This document shows, piece after piece, positions 10,368 to 19,475 of a stretch of 55,482 nt of DNA (within the stretch, counting starts at the first letter, position 1; the number at the start of each line of letters is the position of its first letter). This DNA comes from Neobacillus notoginsengisoli (GTDB lineage: Bacteria; Bacillota; Bacilli; Bacillales; Cytobacillaceae). Under the pieces are notes generated by a model that did no database searches, had not been told where the DNA came from, and worked only from the letters and a program-made list of their open reading frames with translations. The stretch lies in contig NZ_QWEG01000021.1 of the NCBI RefSeq assembly GCF_003515685.1, positions 1-55,482 on the forward strand, read 5' to 3'. The translations under genes and the position numbers were made by a program.

Positions 10368-11135
10368 ATGCTGATTGATACACATGCGCATTTAAACGCG
10401 GAGCAATATAGTGAAGATGTGGAAGAAGTCATGGCCCGGGCAAAGGAAAATGGAGTGGAAACCATCGTCGTGGTTGGATTTGACCGCCCGACAATTGAAA
10501 AGGCAATGGAGCTGGCAAAAGCTAATGATTTCATCTATGCCTGTATTGGCTGGCATCCAGTAGATGCCATTGATATGACGGATGAAGATCTTGCCTGGAT
10601 AGAGGAGCTGTCCGCCCATCCAAAGGTTGTCGCGCTTGGAGAAATGGGACTTGATTACCATTGGGACAAATCACCCAAGGAAATCCAAAAAGAGGTATTC
10701 AGGAAGCAAATCAGGCTGGCAAAAAAAATTAAGCTGCCAATCGTGATTCATAATCGGGAAGCAACAGCTGATATCGTTGAGATATTGAAAGAGGAAAATG
10801 CATCTGAAGTTGGGGGAATCATGCACTGCTTTAGTGGGAGTGTTGAAACTGCTAAGCAATGTATAGATATGAACTTTTATATTTCTCTAGGAGGGCCAGT
10901 CACTTTTAAGAATGCAAAAAAGCCAAAGGAAGTGGCAGTCGAGATTCCACTCGAATGGCTGCTGGTGGAGACGGATTGTCCTTATCTAACTCCCCATCCT
11001 CATAGGGGAAAGCGGAATGAACCAGGCTATGTAAGGCTGGTGGCCGAGGAGATTGCCATTATTAAAGGGGTTTCTTTTGAAGAAGTGGCAAATGTGACAA
11101 CCGCAAATGCAAAAAAATTATTCGGCATAAGCTGA
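10368..11135 (+). CDS. TatD-family metal-dependent hydrolase (YabD)
   Basis: A 255-residue TIM-barrel metallohydrolase of the TatD DNase family, the same length as B. subtilis YabD. Metal ligands appear as DTHAHLN at the N-terminus, GEMGLDYHW, VIHNREA, HCFSG and LVETDCPYLTPHP. Members act as DNases or exonucleases in other species; the role in Bacillus is not settled. The start ATG 10368 follows AAGGGAAGTGG and gives the conserved N-terminus MLIDTHAHLN. The preceding terminator means that a promoter must lie in the 30-base gap or that read-through from metG is used. Confidence 0.93.
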   Translation: MLIDTHAHLNAEQYSEDVEEVMARAKENGVETIVVVGFDRPTIEKAMELAKANDFIYACIGWHPVDAIDMTDEDLAWIEELSAHPKVVALGEMGLDYHWDKSPKEIQKEVFRKQIRLAKKIKLPIVIHNREATADIVEILKEENASEVGGIMHCFSGSVETAKQCIDMNFYISLGGPVTFKNAKKPKEVAVEIPLEWLLVETDCPYLTPHPHRGKRNEPGYVRLVAEEIAIIKGVSFEEVANVTTANAKKLFGIS

Positions 11136-11300
11136 TACGGAAACCTGTCGAATAAGCAGACAAGTTGTCCACTTTTTTCCTAAAAACAAAAAGTTCTACA
11201 AGTCTCCTTTTCTTCATAGGATAACCATGTCGATAAGTTATTCTTTGCAATTCAGGGAGGGATGTGCATAATTAGAACTACCGTCGGAAAAGTACCTAAG

Positions 11301-11330
11301 TTGACAGTCGGCAATATAGTTCTATATAAT
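11301..11330 (+). promoter_or_regulatory. Sigma-A promoter of yabE
   Basis: A perfect TTGACA (11301-11306) and a perfect TATAAT (11325-11330) are separated by 18 bases, 41 bases before the gene. Confidence 0.8.
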
Positions 11331-11371
11331 CACTCCAAGAAAAGGAGGCGTTTTTCATCGGGTCTATTCAC

Positions 11372-12559
11372 ATGAAAAGCCTGTTTCCAACGTCTTTGAG
11401 TAAAAAGCAATATATTATTTTTTTTGCCAGTTTCCTAGTTTTCGCAACTACTCTTGGAATCCTCTTTTATGAAGGGACCAAAAAAACGGTCGCCTTGACC
11501 CTAGATGGCAAGGAAAAGGTGGTCGAGACCAGGGCAGAAACTGTTGAAGATCTATTAATGGAACAGCAAATCACTGTAAACTCAAATGACTATTTGTTTC
11601 CCAAGATCAACACCAAAGTGAAAAATAACCTGGAAGTCGTCTGGGAGAAAGCTAGACAGGTTGAAATTGTAAAAGATGGCGAGAAGAAAACGATATGGAC
11701 AACTGCTGATACGGTTGCGGAGCTCCTTCATGAGCAGAAGATCACTCTGATTGAACATGATCATATCTCTGCCCGGCCAAAGACTCCAATTAGCGACAAC
11801 ATGCGTTTAGAAATTAAAAAAGCATTGAATGTAAGTTATATCGACGGTACGAAGAATGAACAAAAAGCGTGGTCCACTTCGGCTACGGTCGCTGACTTTT
11901 TGACACAACAAGGCATTGTATTGAACACATTGGACCGAGTTGAGCCTTCCCTCAATGAAAATATTCAGGAGGATGGCGTGATAAAAATCATTCGGGTAGA
12001 AAAAGTCACCGATGTAGTGGAAGAACCAATCAATTTTGCCGTAGTAACAAAGAAGGATGCAAAGCTGGACAAAGGAAAACAGAAAGTTGTGACCGAAGGG
12101 AAAGAAGGGCTACTTTCTAGGAAGTTTGAAGTAATCCGGGAAAATGGCACAGAGGTTTCACGGAAATTAATCAGTGAGAAAACGGTTAGTGCAAAACAGG
12201 ATAAGGTTGTTGCTGTAGGCACCAAAGTCCTCGTGGCACAGGTATCGCGCGGCGCGGCTCCTGCAGGCGGCAAGGAATTCTACGTTTCCTCAACTGCCTA
12301 CACGGCCGGATGCAATGGCTGTTCTGGTACAACAGCCACAGGAATCAATTTGCGCGCAAACCCTAATGTAAAGGTTATTGCTGTAGACCCAAGGGTTATT
12401 CCGCTTGGATCGAAGGTATATGTTGAAGGATATGGATACGCAATAGCAGCCGATAAAGGGTCTGCAATCAAAGGATATAAAATAGACGTCTTTTTTCCCA
12501 ATTTGTCGGATGCATACAGATGGGGGACGAAGAGAGTAAAAATTAAGGTATTAAACTAG
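11372..12559 (+). CDS. yabE: YabE, cell-wall-associated Rpf/3D-domain protein
   Basis: A 395-residue exported protein related to resuscitation-promoting factor and stationary-phase survival proteins, thought to act on peptidoglycan. An N-terminal membrane segment lies at about residues 14-31. Then come three DUF348 repeats (about 36-210, each with a TVxxLLxEQ-like core), a G5 domain (about 215-290) and a C-terminal 3D domain with VDPRVIPLGSKVYV, AADKG and IDVFF, which holds the three conserved Asp residues. The start ATG 11372 lies behind a strong sigma-A promoter, and AAGGAGG occurs further upstream at about 11342. A perfect terminator follows. Confidence 0.92.
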   Translation: MKSLFPTSLSKKQYIIFFASFLVFATTLGILFYEGTKKTVALTLDGKEKVVETRAETVEDLLMEQQITVNSNDYLFPKINTKVKNNLEVVWEKARQVEIVKDGEKKTIWTTADTVAELLHEQKITLIEHDHISARPKTPISDNMRLEIKKALNVSYIDGTKNEQKAWSTSATVADFLTQQGIVLNTLDRVEPSLNENIQEDGVIKIIRVEKVTDVVEEPINFAVVTKKDAKLDKGKQKVVTEGKEGLLSRKFEVIRENGTEVSRKLISEKTVSAKQDKVVAVGTKVLVAQVSRGAAPAGGKEFYVSSTAYTAGCNGCSGTTATGINLRANPNVKVIAVDPRVIPLGSKVYVEGYGYAIAADKGSAIKGYKIDVFFPNLSDAYRWGTKRVKIKVLN

Positions 12560-12566
12560 CTGTCTG

Positions 12567-12598
12567 ATGCAGAGGAGTGATCCTCTGCATTTTGTTTT
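12567..12598 (+). terminator. Terminator after yabE
   Basis: ATGCAGAGGA (12567-12576) pairs perfectly with TCCTCTGCAT (12581-12590) around GTGA and is followed by TTTGTTTT. Confidence 0.9.
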
Positions 12599-12727
12599 GC
12601 CCGCTTTTTCCCCTATACTAATATTTATCCTTGTTATCTACTATTTAGACGGATAACATTACAAAAAGGTTTCAAAACTTTTGCAAAAAGATTAATTTTT
12701 AATTTTGTGTTTTTCATTGGAGGAAAT

Positions 12728-14159
<1,432 letters not shown>

Positions 14160-14181
14160 CCTTGGATTTACCGGCTCCTGT

Positions 14182-14210
14182 CACCTGTTTTCGTAAACCC
14201 GCATAGCTTA
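14182..14210 (+). promoter_or_regulatory. Sigma-K promoter of yabG
   Basis: CACC (14182-14185), a 16-base spacer and CATAGCTTA (14202-14210) match the sigma-K pattern mACm-N16-CATAnnnTA at every defined base. YabG is a known sigma-K gene in B. subtilis. Confidence 0.8.
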
Positions 14211-14237
14211 TGGAAGAAACCTATTGGGGTGAATTCT

Positions 14238-15125
14238 GTGGCTATAAAAAAGATGGATATCGTCGGCAGGCGTTCGTATAACTGTGATATTCTTTTCAGA
14301 GTTATTGACATCATTGAAAAGGATGGGCAGCAAATAGCCTATCTTTATGGAGAGTACATCCGGCTCGCGGCAGATGCTCCTTGTGATGACCTCGTCATCA
14401 TGGGCAAGGCAGAGAGGCAAAAGCTGACAAATGAATACCGCTCAAAGGAAGAGCAATCACTTGAGCTATTCCGCCAAGATGTATCCTTATTAAAGCAGCG
14501 TCAGGAATACGATGCGACAGGCGGATATGCAAAACAGGCCAATTTTTTTCAAATACCCGGCAAGGTTCTCCATCTTGACGGAGATCAATCCTATTTAAAA
14601 AAGTGTCTCGCACTTTATGAGAAAATCGGCATCCCTGTCTACGGAATTCATTGCAATGAAAAGGAAATGCCAGGAAAAATAGGTGGGCTTCTAGACTATT
14701 ACCGCCCGGATATCCTCGTTGTTACCGGGCATGATGCTTATTCAAAATCAAAAGGTAAAATGAGTGATGTGAATGCGTACCGGCATTCAAGGCATTTTGC
14801 CCAGACGGTTAGGGAAGCCAGGAAAAAGGTTCCTCACCTCGACCAGCTTGTCATTTTTGCTGGAGCATGCCAGTCACATTTTGAGTCGCTCATCACGGCG
14901 GGAGCGAATTTTGCGAGCTCACCCTCGAGAATTAACATTCACGCACTCGATCCTGTTTATATCGTGGCAAAAATAAGCTTCACTCCCTTCATGGAACGAA
15001 TTCATGTCTGGGATGTTCTGAGAAATACGTTAACAGGTGAAAAAGGTCTTGGAGGCATTGAAACAAGGGGTGTGCTGCGGACGGGAATGCCATACAGGCC
15101 GGAATATGCAGGAGAAGGGGAATAA
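14238..15125 (+). CDS. yabG: YabG, sporulation-specific coat-processing protease
   Basis: A cysteine protease made in the mother cell that trims several spore coat proteins and helps crosslinking. The 295-residue product matches B. subtilis YabG strongly in the C-terminal two thirds, including PGKVLHLDGD, DILVVTGHDAYSK and VIFAGACQSHFESL; the Cys of FAGACQSH and the His of TGHD are the likely catalytic residues. The start GTG 14238 follows GGGGTGA at 14226-14232; GTG 14229 lies inside that site. The sigma-K promoter upstream fits late mother-cell expression. Confidence 0.96.
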   Translation: MAIKKMDIVGRRSYNCDILFRVIDIIEKDGQQIAYLYGEYIRLAADAPCDDLVIMGKAERQKLTNEYRSKEEQSLELFRQDVSLLKQRQEYDATGGYAKQANFFQIPGKVLHLDGDQSYLKKCLALYEKIGIPVYGIHCNEKEMPGKIGGLLDYYRPDILVVTGHDAYSKSKGKMSDVNAYRHSRHFAQTVREARKKVPHLDQLVIFAGACQSHFESLITAGANFASSPSRINIHALDPVYIVAKISFTPFMERIHVWDVLRNTLTGEKGLGGIETRGVLRTGMPYRPEYAGEGE

Positions 15126-15150
15126 GCCTTTTAGACAGGGCTTATTTTTC
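15121..15150 (+). terminator. Terminator after yabG
   Basis: AATAAGCC (15121-15128, including the yabG stop) pairs with GGCTTATT (15139-15146), followed by TTTCTTTT after a shared T. Confidence 0.8.
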
Positions 15151-15244
15151 TTTTGGCCCTCGAAAAATGCCTCTACATAGAAACGGGATGCAAGGGCATT
15201 CTAATAAATGTTGAATTTTAAAAGAAAAAGTAGAACGAAAAGGA

Positions 15245-15316
15245 TTGACAATCTTTTTACTCGACTGATATAATTTATAGTTTTTATTTGACAGAATTAT
15301 GTCAGTGTGTTATACT
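15245..15316 (+). promoter_or_regulatory. Tandem sigma-A promoters of veg
   Basis: Upstream promoter: TTGACA (15245-15250), 18 bases, TATAAT (15269-15274), both perfect. Downstream promoter: TTGACA (15288-15293), 17 bases, TATACT (15311-15316). B. subtilis veg is also served by very strong sigma-A promoters, described as vegI and vegII. Confidence 0.9.
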
Positions 15317-15337
15317 TTACACAGTGAGGTGGACCGA

Positions 15338-15601
15338 ATGCCAAAAAAACTTGCCGATATTAAGAAGGCTCTAGATTCAAATTTGGGTAAAAGGCTCTTG
15401 CTTAAGGCCAATGGAGGGCGCAGGAAAACGATTGAGCGTTCAGGAATCCTAGCCGAGACATACCCATCTGTATTTGTTATTGAACTGGATCAGGAAGAAA
15501 ATGCATTTGAACGTGTTTCTTACAGCTATGCAGATGTACTGACAGAAACAGTAGAAATCACCTTTTACGAAGAAGCAGCAGGACGAGCAGCATTAAGTTA
15601 G
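15338..15601 (+). CDS. veg: Veg protein (DUF1021), biofilm-related
   Basis: An 87-residue protein of the Veg family, with the motif [20 protein letters not shown] typical of the group. In B. subtilis Veg is abundant and stimulates biofilm gene expression through the SinR pathway; its biochemical action is unclear. The start ATG 15338 follows GAGGTGG at 15326-15332; the TTATG-like region upstream belongs to the promoter, so longer readings are excluded. Two consensus promoters upstream predict very high transcription. Confidence 0.96.
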   Translation: MPKKLADIKKALDSNLGKRLLLKANGGRRKTIERSGILAETYPSVFVIELDQEENAFERVSYSYADVLTETVEITFYEEAAGRAALS

Positions 15602-15616
15602 ATACAATATGCAGGG

Positions 15617-15642
15617 CAGCGGCCATAGGGTCCGCTGTTTTT
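15617..15642 (+). terminator. Terminator after veg
   Basis: CAGCGG (15617-15622) pairs with CCGCTG (15632-15637), with possible extra CC/GG pairs inside, followed by TTTTT. Confidence 0.8.
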
Positions 15643-15670
15643 GCGTTTATAGGACTTCCTTCTCCTCCTA

Positions 15671-15895
15671 ACGATAACTCAACCTCGAATCACTTCGTTC
15701 ATCGTATTTCCTTTATCTCGTTCAGAGCCCTCCAGTCCATACGACGCTAAACGGCCGCTTCCGCTTTTCTAGTGTCCAGCTGCAGCGGCTAGGGGCTCGG
15801 GTCTTAAGTCAATCCGTCAAGAAGGCAAAGAACGCCTTCTGGCCGACTTGTCTTAAGCCTGTCGCCCCTGAACGAGCCGCTTCCGCTTTTCTGTC
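15671..15895. repeat. Dispersed GC-rich intergenic repeat, copy 1
   Basis: Bases 15671-15770 align over their whole length with 34056-34157, sharing blocks such as TTTCCTTTATCTC, GCCCTCCAGTCC, GCTAAACGG and TTCCGCTTTTCT. The right half (about 15782-15885) is an imperfect palindrome: AGCGGCT with AGCCGCT, GGGGC with GCCCC, TCTTAAG with itself, and AGAAGGC with GCCTTCT around a short loop. It fills the gap between veg and sspF and has no coding potential that I trust. Confidence 0.8.
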
Positions 15896-15930
15896 AGGAT
15901 TTAGGCATTATCAAAAGTAGGCGTTACTTG

Positions 15931-15937
15931 CATACTA
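15931..15937 (+). promoter_or_regulatory. Sigma-G-type -10 element of sspF
   Basis: CATACTA matches the sigma-G -10 CATNNTA. No good GHATR box is found 17-18 bases upstream, the nearest (GCATT at 15905) being 21 bases away. Forespore expression is expected for this gene. Confidence 0.4.
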
Positions 15938-15972
15938 AGAATGCCGCGTCCGCAAAAAGGGGTTGTTTTAAC

Positions 15973-16155
15973 TTGGCAAGGAGACGGGGTATTATGTCGG
16001 ACCGTTTTAAAGAAGAACTTGCAAAGGATCTTGGTTTCTATGATGTCGTCGAGAGAGAAGGATGGGGCGGCATCAAGGCTAGGGATGCGGGGAATATGGT
16101 GAAACGCGCCATCGAGCTTGCCGAACAGCAGCTCTTACAGGGACGAAAAGAGTGA
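15973..16155 (+). CDS. sspF: Small acid-soluble spore protein SspF, alpha/beta type
   Basis: A 60-residue DNA-binding spore protein that coats forespore DNA. It has [28 protein letters not shown] and the helical [11 protein letters not shown] tail, all characteristic of the SspF group. TTG 15973 is chosen because it gives the N-terminus ARRRGIMSD, which matches the B. subtilis start (MGRRRGVMSD); a run of AAAGGGG lies about ten bases upstream. ATG 15994 is the alternative. The stop overlaps a possible small ORF. Confidence 0.93.
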   Translation: MARRRGIMSDRFKEELAKDLGFYDVVEREGWGGIKARDAGNMVKRAIELAEQQLLQGRKE

Positions 16156-16319
16156 AACCGCTTCAATTGCGCAGGTTGGGAATTGTCCTTCTTGCGAGCG
16201 GTTTTGTCTATAAAAAAATTAGCAGGCTTGCTGCGGGGGACGCTTTTTCTCTGAAAAAGGAAGAGCACCTTGAAGAGCCGGGGACAGCCTGGTTTTTGAT
16301 ACAATCAGCGCGGCACTGA
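16152..16319 (+). CDS. Possible 55-residue small protein overlapping the sspF end
   Basis: A GTG start at 16152 overlaps the sspF stop (GTGA) and opens a 55-codon reading frame with a hydrophobic segment near residues 9-20 ([12 protein letters not shown]) followed by charged residues. AGGGA lies about eight bases upstream. A strong terminator follows 42 bases after the stop, which fits a cotranscribed gene. I do not recognise the protein. Against it, the first 60 bases contain an AAACCGCT/AGCGGTTT inverted repeat that could instead be the sspF terminator, and the rest may be untranslated. Confidence 0.25.
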   Translation: MKPLQLRRLGIVLLASGFVYKKISRLAAGDAFSLKKEEHLEEPGTAWFLIQSARH

Positions 16320-16360
16320 ACGGCAAACCATTCCAATAAAATAACACAAGCGGCGCGGCA

Positions 16361-16384
16361 GGGCGGGGATTTCCCCGCCCTTTT
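16361..16384 (+). terminator. Terminator upstream of ispE
   Basis: GGGCGGGG (16361-16368) pairs with CCCCGCCC (16373-16380) around ATTT and is followed by TTTTGGTTT. Confidence 0.85.
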
Positions 16385-16576
16385 GGTTTAGCTGTTATAG
16401 ATACACCTAAATTTTTGTGCATAGTTCAATAAACAGGAGTCTTATCCTTTTCGATTTGTGGTAAAATAGGACAAAACTGGCCAACCCGGCCGAGAAAACC
16501 ATCCGGGCCATGGCAACGTTAATTAACTTAGAAAGCGCGTCTTGCGTTTTTTATATACAAAAGTAGGTGTACCTCA

Positions 16577-17443
16577 GTGAAGCTTTTAGTAAAAGCCCCA
16601 GCAAAGATAAATCTGTCGCTTGATGTACTGCATAAACGGCCCGATGGCTATCATGAAGTTGAGATGATCATGACGACTATTGACTTGGCCGACCGCCTTG
16701 AACTGTCACACTCGGATGATGGGCAAATTAGGATCGTTTCCCAGAACCGTTACGTTCCAGATGATCAGCGCAATCTTGCCTATCAAGCTGCACAGTTATT
16801 AAAGGACCGTTTTCAAGTCAAAGAGGGCGTAACGATTGCAATTGAGAAGACGATTCCCGTTGCCGCCGGCCTTGCTGGTGGAAGCAGTGATGCGGCAGCC
16901 GCGTTGAGGGGGTTGAATAAATTATGGAACCTTGGTCTTTCCCTTGATGAGCTTGCCGGTTTGGGAGCTGAAATTGGCTCCGATGTCTCTTTTTGCGTGT
17001 ATGGCGGCACAGCCCTTGCAACAGGAAGGGGAGAACAGATTGAGAAACTGCCGGCACCTCCTACATGTTGGGTCATATTGGCCAAGCCTTTTATTGGCGT
17101 CTCAACAGCAGATGTCTATCGGAAACTAGAGCTGCCAGCAGCCAATCGCCCAGATATCCAAAGAATGATTGAAGCGATCAGCAGCAATGACTATCATGCT
17201 GTTTGCAGGAATGTAGGCAATGTACTGGAGGATGTGACGCTGAAACATCATCCAGAAGTTGCCCAAATTAAGGACCAAATGAAAAGGTTCGGTGCTGATG
17301 CTGTTTTGATGAGCGGCAGCGGTCCGACGGTTTTCGGGCTGGTCAGGCATGATTCGCGGCTAAACAGGATATACAATGGATTAAGAGGCTTCTGCGACCA
17401 GGTTTTCGCTGTCAGGATGCTTGGAGAACGCCACCTTGAATAA
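16577..17443 (+). CDS. ispE: 4-diphosphocytidyl-2-C-methyl-D-erythritol kinase
   Basis: A GHMP kinase of the MEP isoprenoid pathway, 288 residues (B. subtilis 289). [21 protein letters not shown] at the N-terminus supplies the substrate pocket, and [18 protein letters not shown] is the ATP-binding glycine-rich loop; [10 protein letters not shown] is the third GHMP motif. The start GTG 16577 is preceded by AGGTG at seven bases. It precedes purR as in other Bacillus, 53 bases apart. The 170-base gap upstream holds a weak inverted repeat and a TAAAAT-type -10 at 16462 without a matching -35. Confidence 0.97.
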   Translation: MKLLVKAPAKINLSLDVLHKRPDGYHEVEMIMTTIDLADRLELSHSDDGQIRIVSQNRYVPDDQRNLAYQAAQLLKDRFQVKEGVTIAIEKTIPVAAGLAGGSSDAAAALRGLNKLWNLGLSLDELAGLGAEIGSDVSFCVYGGTALATGRGEQIEKLPAPPTCWVILAKPFIGVSTADVYRKLELPAANRPDIQRMIEAISSNDYHAVCRNVGNVLEDVTLKHHPEVAQIKDQMKRFGADAVLMSGSGPTVFGLVRHDSRLNRIYNGLRGFCDQVFAVRMLGERHLE

Positions 17444-17472
17444 AACCGTACAATTATGATACATTAAAGGAA

Positions 17473-17485
17473 AATATTCGGCATT
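17473..17485. promoter_or_regulatory. PurBox-like site before purR
   Basis: AATATTCGGCATT matches the inverse of the PurBox (AWWGTTCGGWWWT) at 11 of 13 positions and lies just before the purR ribosome binding site. One half-site alone is weak evidence, though purR autoregulation is known in B. subtilis. Confidence 0.3.
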
Positions 17486-17496
17486 TGGAGGTTTCC

Positions 17497-18318
17497 ATGA
17501 AATTTCGGCGCAGCGAACGCTTAATTGATATGACCAATTATTTGCTTGAACGGCCCCGAGAACTGATCCCGCTCACATTTTTTGCGGACAGATATTCTTC
17601 TGCCAAATCATCGATTAGCGAAGATCTTGGGATTATTAAAGAAATATTCGAAAATAGAGGAGTCGGAACCTTGCAGACAGTACCAGGAGCAGCAGGCGGG
17701 GTCAGATACCTTGTTAAAATTGGCGACGAACAAGCAAAGGCTTATATCCAAAAACTTTGTGAGCTTATTGCAAGGCCGGACAGGCTGCTCCCTGGAGGCT
17801 ATTTGTATTTGGCTGATATCCTCGGAGATCCTTCCATTGTCCAGACAGCGGGGAAAATCATTGCTTCTTCCTATGCTTCGGCAAAAATTGATGTGGTCAT
17901 GACGATTGCAACGAAAGGCATTCCGTTAGCCTATGCGGTCGCTGCTCATCTCAATGTCCCTGTTGTTATTGTTAGACGGGACAACAAAGTAACCGAAGGC
18001 CCGCAAGTAAGCATTAATTACGTTTCGGGATCGGCAAAAAGGATTCAGACAATGGTCCTATCGAAACGGAGCCTTGCTGAAGGTTCCAAAGTTCTGATCG
18101 TCGATGACTTCATGAAGGCTGGTGGGACAGTAACTGGAATGGTCAGCCTGCTTGAAGAATTTAATGCGACAGTTGCCGGAATAGCTGTACTGGTCGAATC
18201 GGAAGAAATAGAAGAACGACTCGTTGATGAGTATATCTCGCTTGTCAAGCTGGCAGATGTCGATGTCAAGGAGAAGCAGATAAAAGTTCTAGAAGGAAAT
18301 TATTTCAGCAAAAAATGA
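17497..18318 (+). CDS. purR: Purine operon repressor PurR
   Basis: Represses purine synthesis and transport genes; PRPP relieves binding. The 273-residue protein has an N-terminal winged-helix domain (about residues 1-75, [32 protein letters not shown]) and a phosphoribosyltransferase-like domain with the PRPP motif [16 protein letters not shown]. It is about ten residues shorter at the C-terminus than B. subtilis PurR. The start ATG 17497 follows GGAGG. Its stop lies just before ridA, which is likely cotranscribed. Confidence 0.97.
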   Translation: MKFRRSERLIDMTNYLLERPRELIPLTFFADRYSSAKSSISEDLGIIKEIFENRGVGTLQTVPGAAGGVRYLVKIGDEQAKAYIQKLCELIARPDRLLPGGYLYLADILGDPSIVQTAGKIIASSYASAKIDVVMTIATKGIPLAYAVAAHLNVPVVIVRRDNKVTEGPQVSINYVSGSAKRIQTMVLSKRSLAEGSKVLIVDDFMKAGGTVTGMVSLLEEFNATVAGIAVLVESEEIEERLVDEYISLVKLADVDVKEKQIKVLEGNYFSKK

Positions 18319-18335
18319 ACAGAGGGGGGACCAAC

Positions 18336-18710
18336 TTGAAAAGCGTCCATACAGACAATGCGCCTGCGGCAATCGGGCCATATTCGCAGGGTATTATTGT
18401 GAATAATATGTTTTACAGCTCGGGGCAGATTCCATTGACGCCTGATGGAACCTTAGTTAAAGGGGGCATCGCGGTGCAGGCTCGCCAGGTTTTTAAAAAC
18501 CTTGATGCAGTCCTGCAGGCGGCGGGCGCCTCTTTTGAAACCGTGGTCAAAACGGTCGTTTTCGTTAAAAACATGGACGACTTCGCTGTCTTGAATGAAG
18601 TGTACGCAGAATACTTCCCAGTACATAAACCGGCACGGTCAACAGTCGAAGTTTCCAGACTGCCAAAAGACGTTTTGGTCGAAATAGAAGTGATTGCTCT
18701 TGTTAAGTGA
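18336..18710 (+). CDS. ridA: RidA (YabJ), enamine/imine deaminase
   Basis: Hydrolyses reactive 2-aminoacrylate and related imines formed by PLP enzymes; in B. subtilis YabJ was first linked to purR function. The 124-residue protein has the Rid signature with GPYSQGI, the ligand Arg in KPARSTVEV and LVEIEVIAL at the end. TTG 18336 is chosen because AGGGGGG lies about eight bases upstream and the N-terminus then aligns with YabJ; the ATG at 18315 overlaps the purR stop. Confidence 0.95.
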   Translation: MKSVHTDNAPAAIGPYSQGIIVNNMFYSSGQIPLTPDGTLVKGGIAVQARQVFKNLDAVLQAAGASFETVVKTVVFVKNMDDFAVLNEVYAEYFPVHKPARSTVEVSRLPKDVLVEIEVIALVK

Positions 18711-18853
18711 ATGGTTCTCCGCTGAATGGATTGATGCGGAAATCTGACAGCTAGAGTAATCGTTTCTTGCAAAATAATATCAATCTAATTTATTCCATTT
18801 TTATCAAAAGTTCACTATTTTGCCCTAATTTTTCAAAAAAGTCTCAAAATGAA

Positions 18854-18880
18854 GAAGGAAAAACAAAACTTGTGACGAAT
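18854..18880 (+). promoter_or_regulatory. Sigma-H promoter of spoVG
   Basis: GAAGGAAAA (18854-18862), 11 bases and GACGAAT (18874-18880) match the sigma-H pattern RNAGGAWWW-N11/12-RNNGAAT exactly. A strongly A/T-rich stretch lies just upstream (18765-18850), as at the B. subtilis spoVG promoter, where such DNA is bound by AbrB. Confidence 0.85.
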
Positions 18881-18926
18881 ATAGTACTAAGCATTTATAA
18901 TTTTCACGAGAAAAGGGTGTGAACAA

Positions 18927-19217
18927 ATGGAAGTGACAGACGTAAGATTGCGCCGCGTAAACACAGAAGGAAGAATGAGAGCGATTGCATCGATTACGCT
19001 TGACAATGAATTTGTCGTCCACGATATCCGTGTGATCGATGGAAACAATGGCTTGTTTGTTGCAATGCCAAGCAAGCGGACTCCGGATGGGGAATTCCGG
19101 GACATTGCCCATCCCATCAATTCCGGTACCCGAGGAAAAATTCAGGATGCAGTTCTGGCTGAGTACCACCGCCTTGGGGAATTAGAAGTTGAATTTGAAG
19201 AAGCCGGAGCTTCCTAG
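18927..19217 (+). CDS. spoVG: SpoVG, RNA/DNA-binding regulator
   Basis: A 96-residue SpoVG family protein with [11 protein letters not shown] at the N-terminus and [19 protein letters not shown] in the centre, both diagnostic. It affects asymmetric septation and cortex formation in Bacillus and binds nucleic acids in other Firmicutes. The start ATG 18927 follows AGGGTG with suitable spacing. The sigma-H promoter places it in early sporulation control and a terminator follows. Confidence 0.98.
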   Translation: MEVTDVRLRRVNTEGRMRAIASITLDNEFVVHDIRVIDGNNGLFVAMPSKRTPDGEFRDIAHPINSGTRGKIQDAVLAEYHRLGELEVEFEEAGAS

Positions 19218-19230
19218 GAATATCGCATCA

Positions 19231-19262
19231 AGGGCCTACTTCGAAAGTCAGGCTCTTTTTTT
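19231..19262 (+). terminator. Terminator after spoVG
   Basis: AGGGCCTACTT (19231-19241) pairs with AAGT-C-AGGCTCT (19245-19256, one bulge and one G-U pair), followed by a run of T. Confidence 0.8.
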
Positions 19263-19351
19263 GTTTCTAGGGAAATTTCCTTTATGCACCGCGTAAATCC
19301 TCCGTCTGCCTCCTAATAATTCGAACAAATCTTTACCAATAGCCCGTATCC

Positions 19352-19380
19352 TTGAAAAAGAAGCCCATTTACGTTATTAT
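19352..19380 (+). promoter_or_regulatory. Sigma-A promoter of glmU-prs
   Basis: TTGAAA (19352-19357), a 17-base spacer and TATTAT (19375-19380) each match five of six consensus bases, about 95 bases before glmU. A second, weaker pair is TTTACG (19368) with TATAGT (19392) at 18 bases. Confidence 0.5.
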
Positions 19381-19475
19381 TTTTAATTGGGTATAGTTTA
19401 GTCGCTTTCAGTTTGGGTATGATCGCTTGAAGCAGATAACCATTCTGTAAGATATAAGGATTTGGAGGCATGGCC

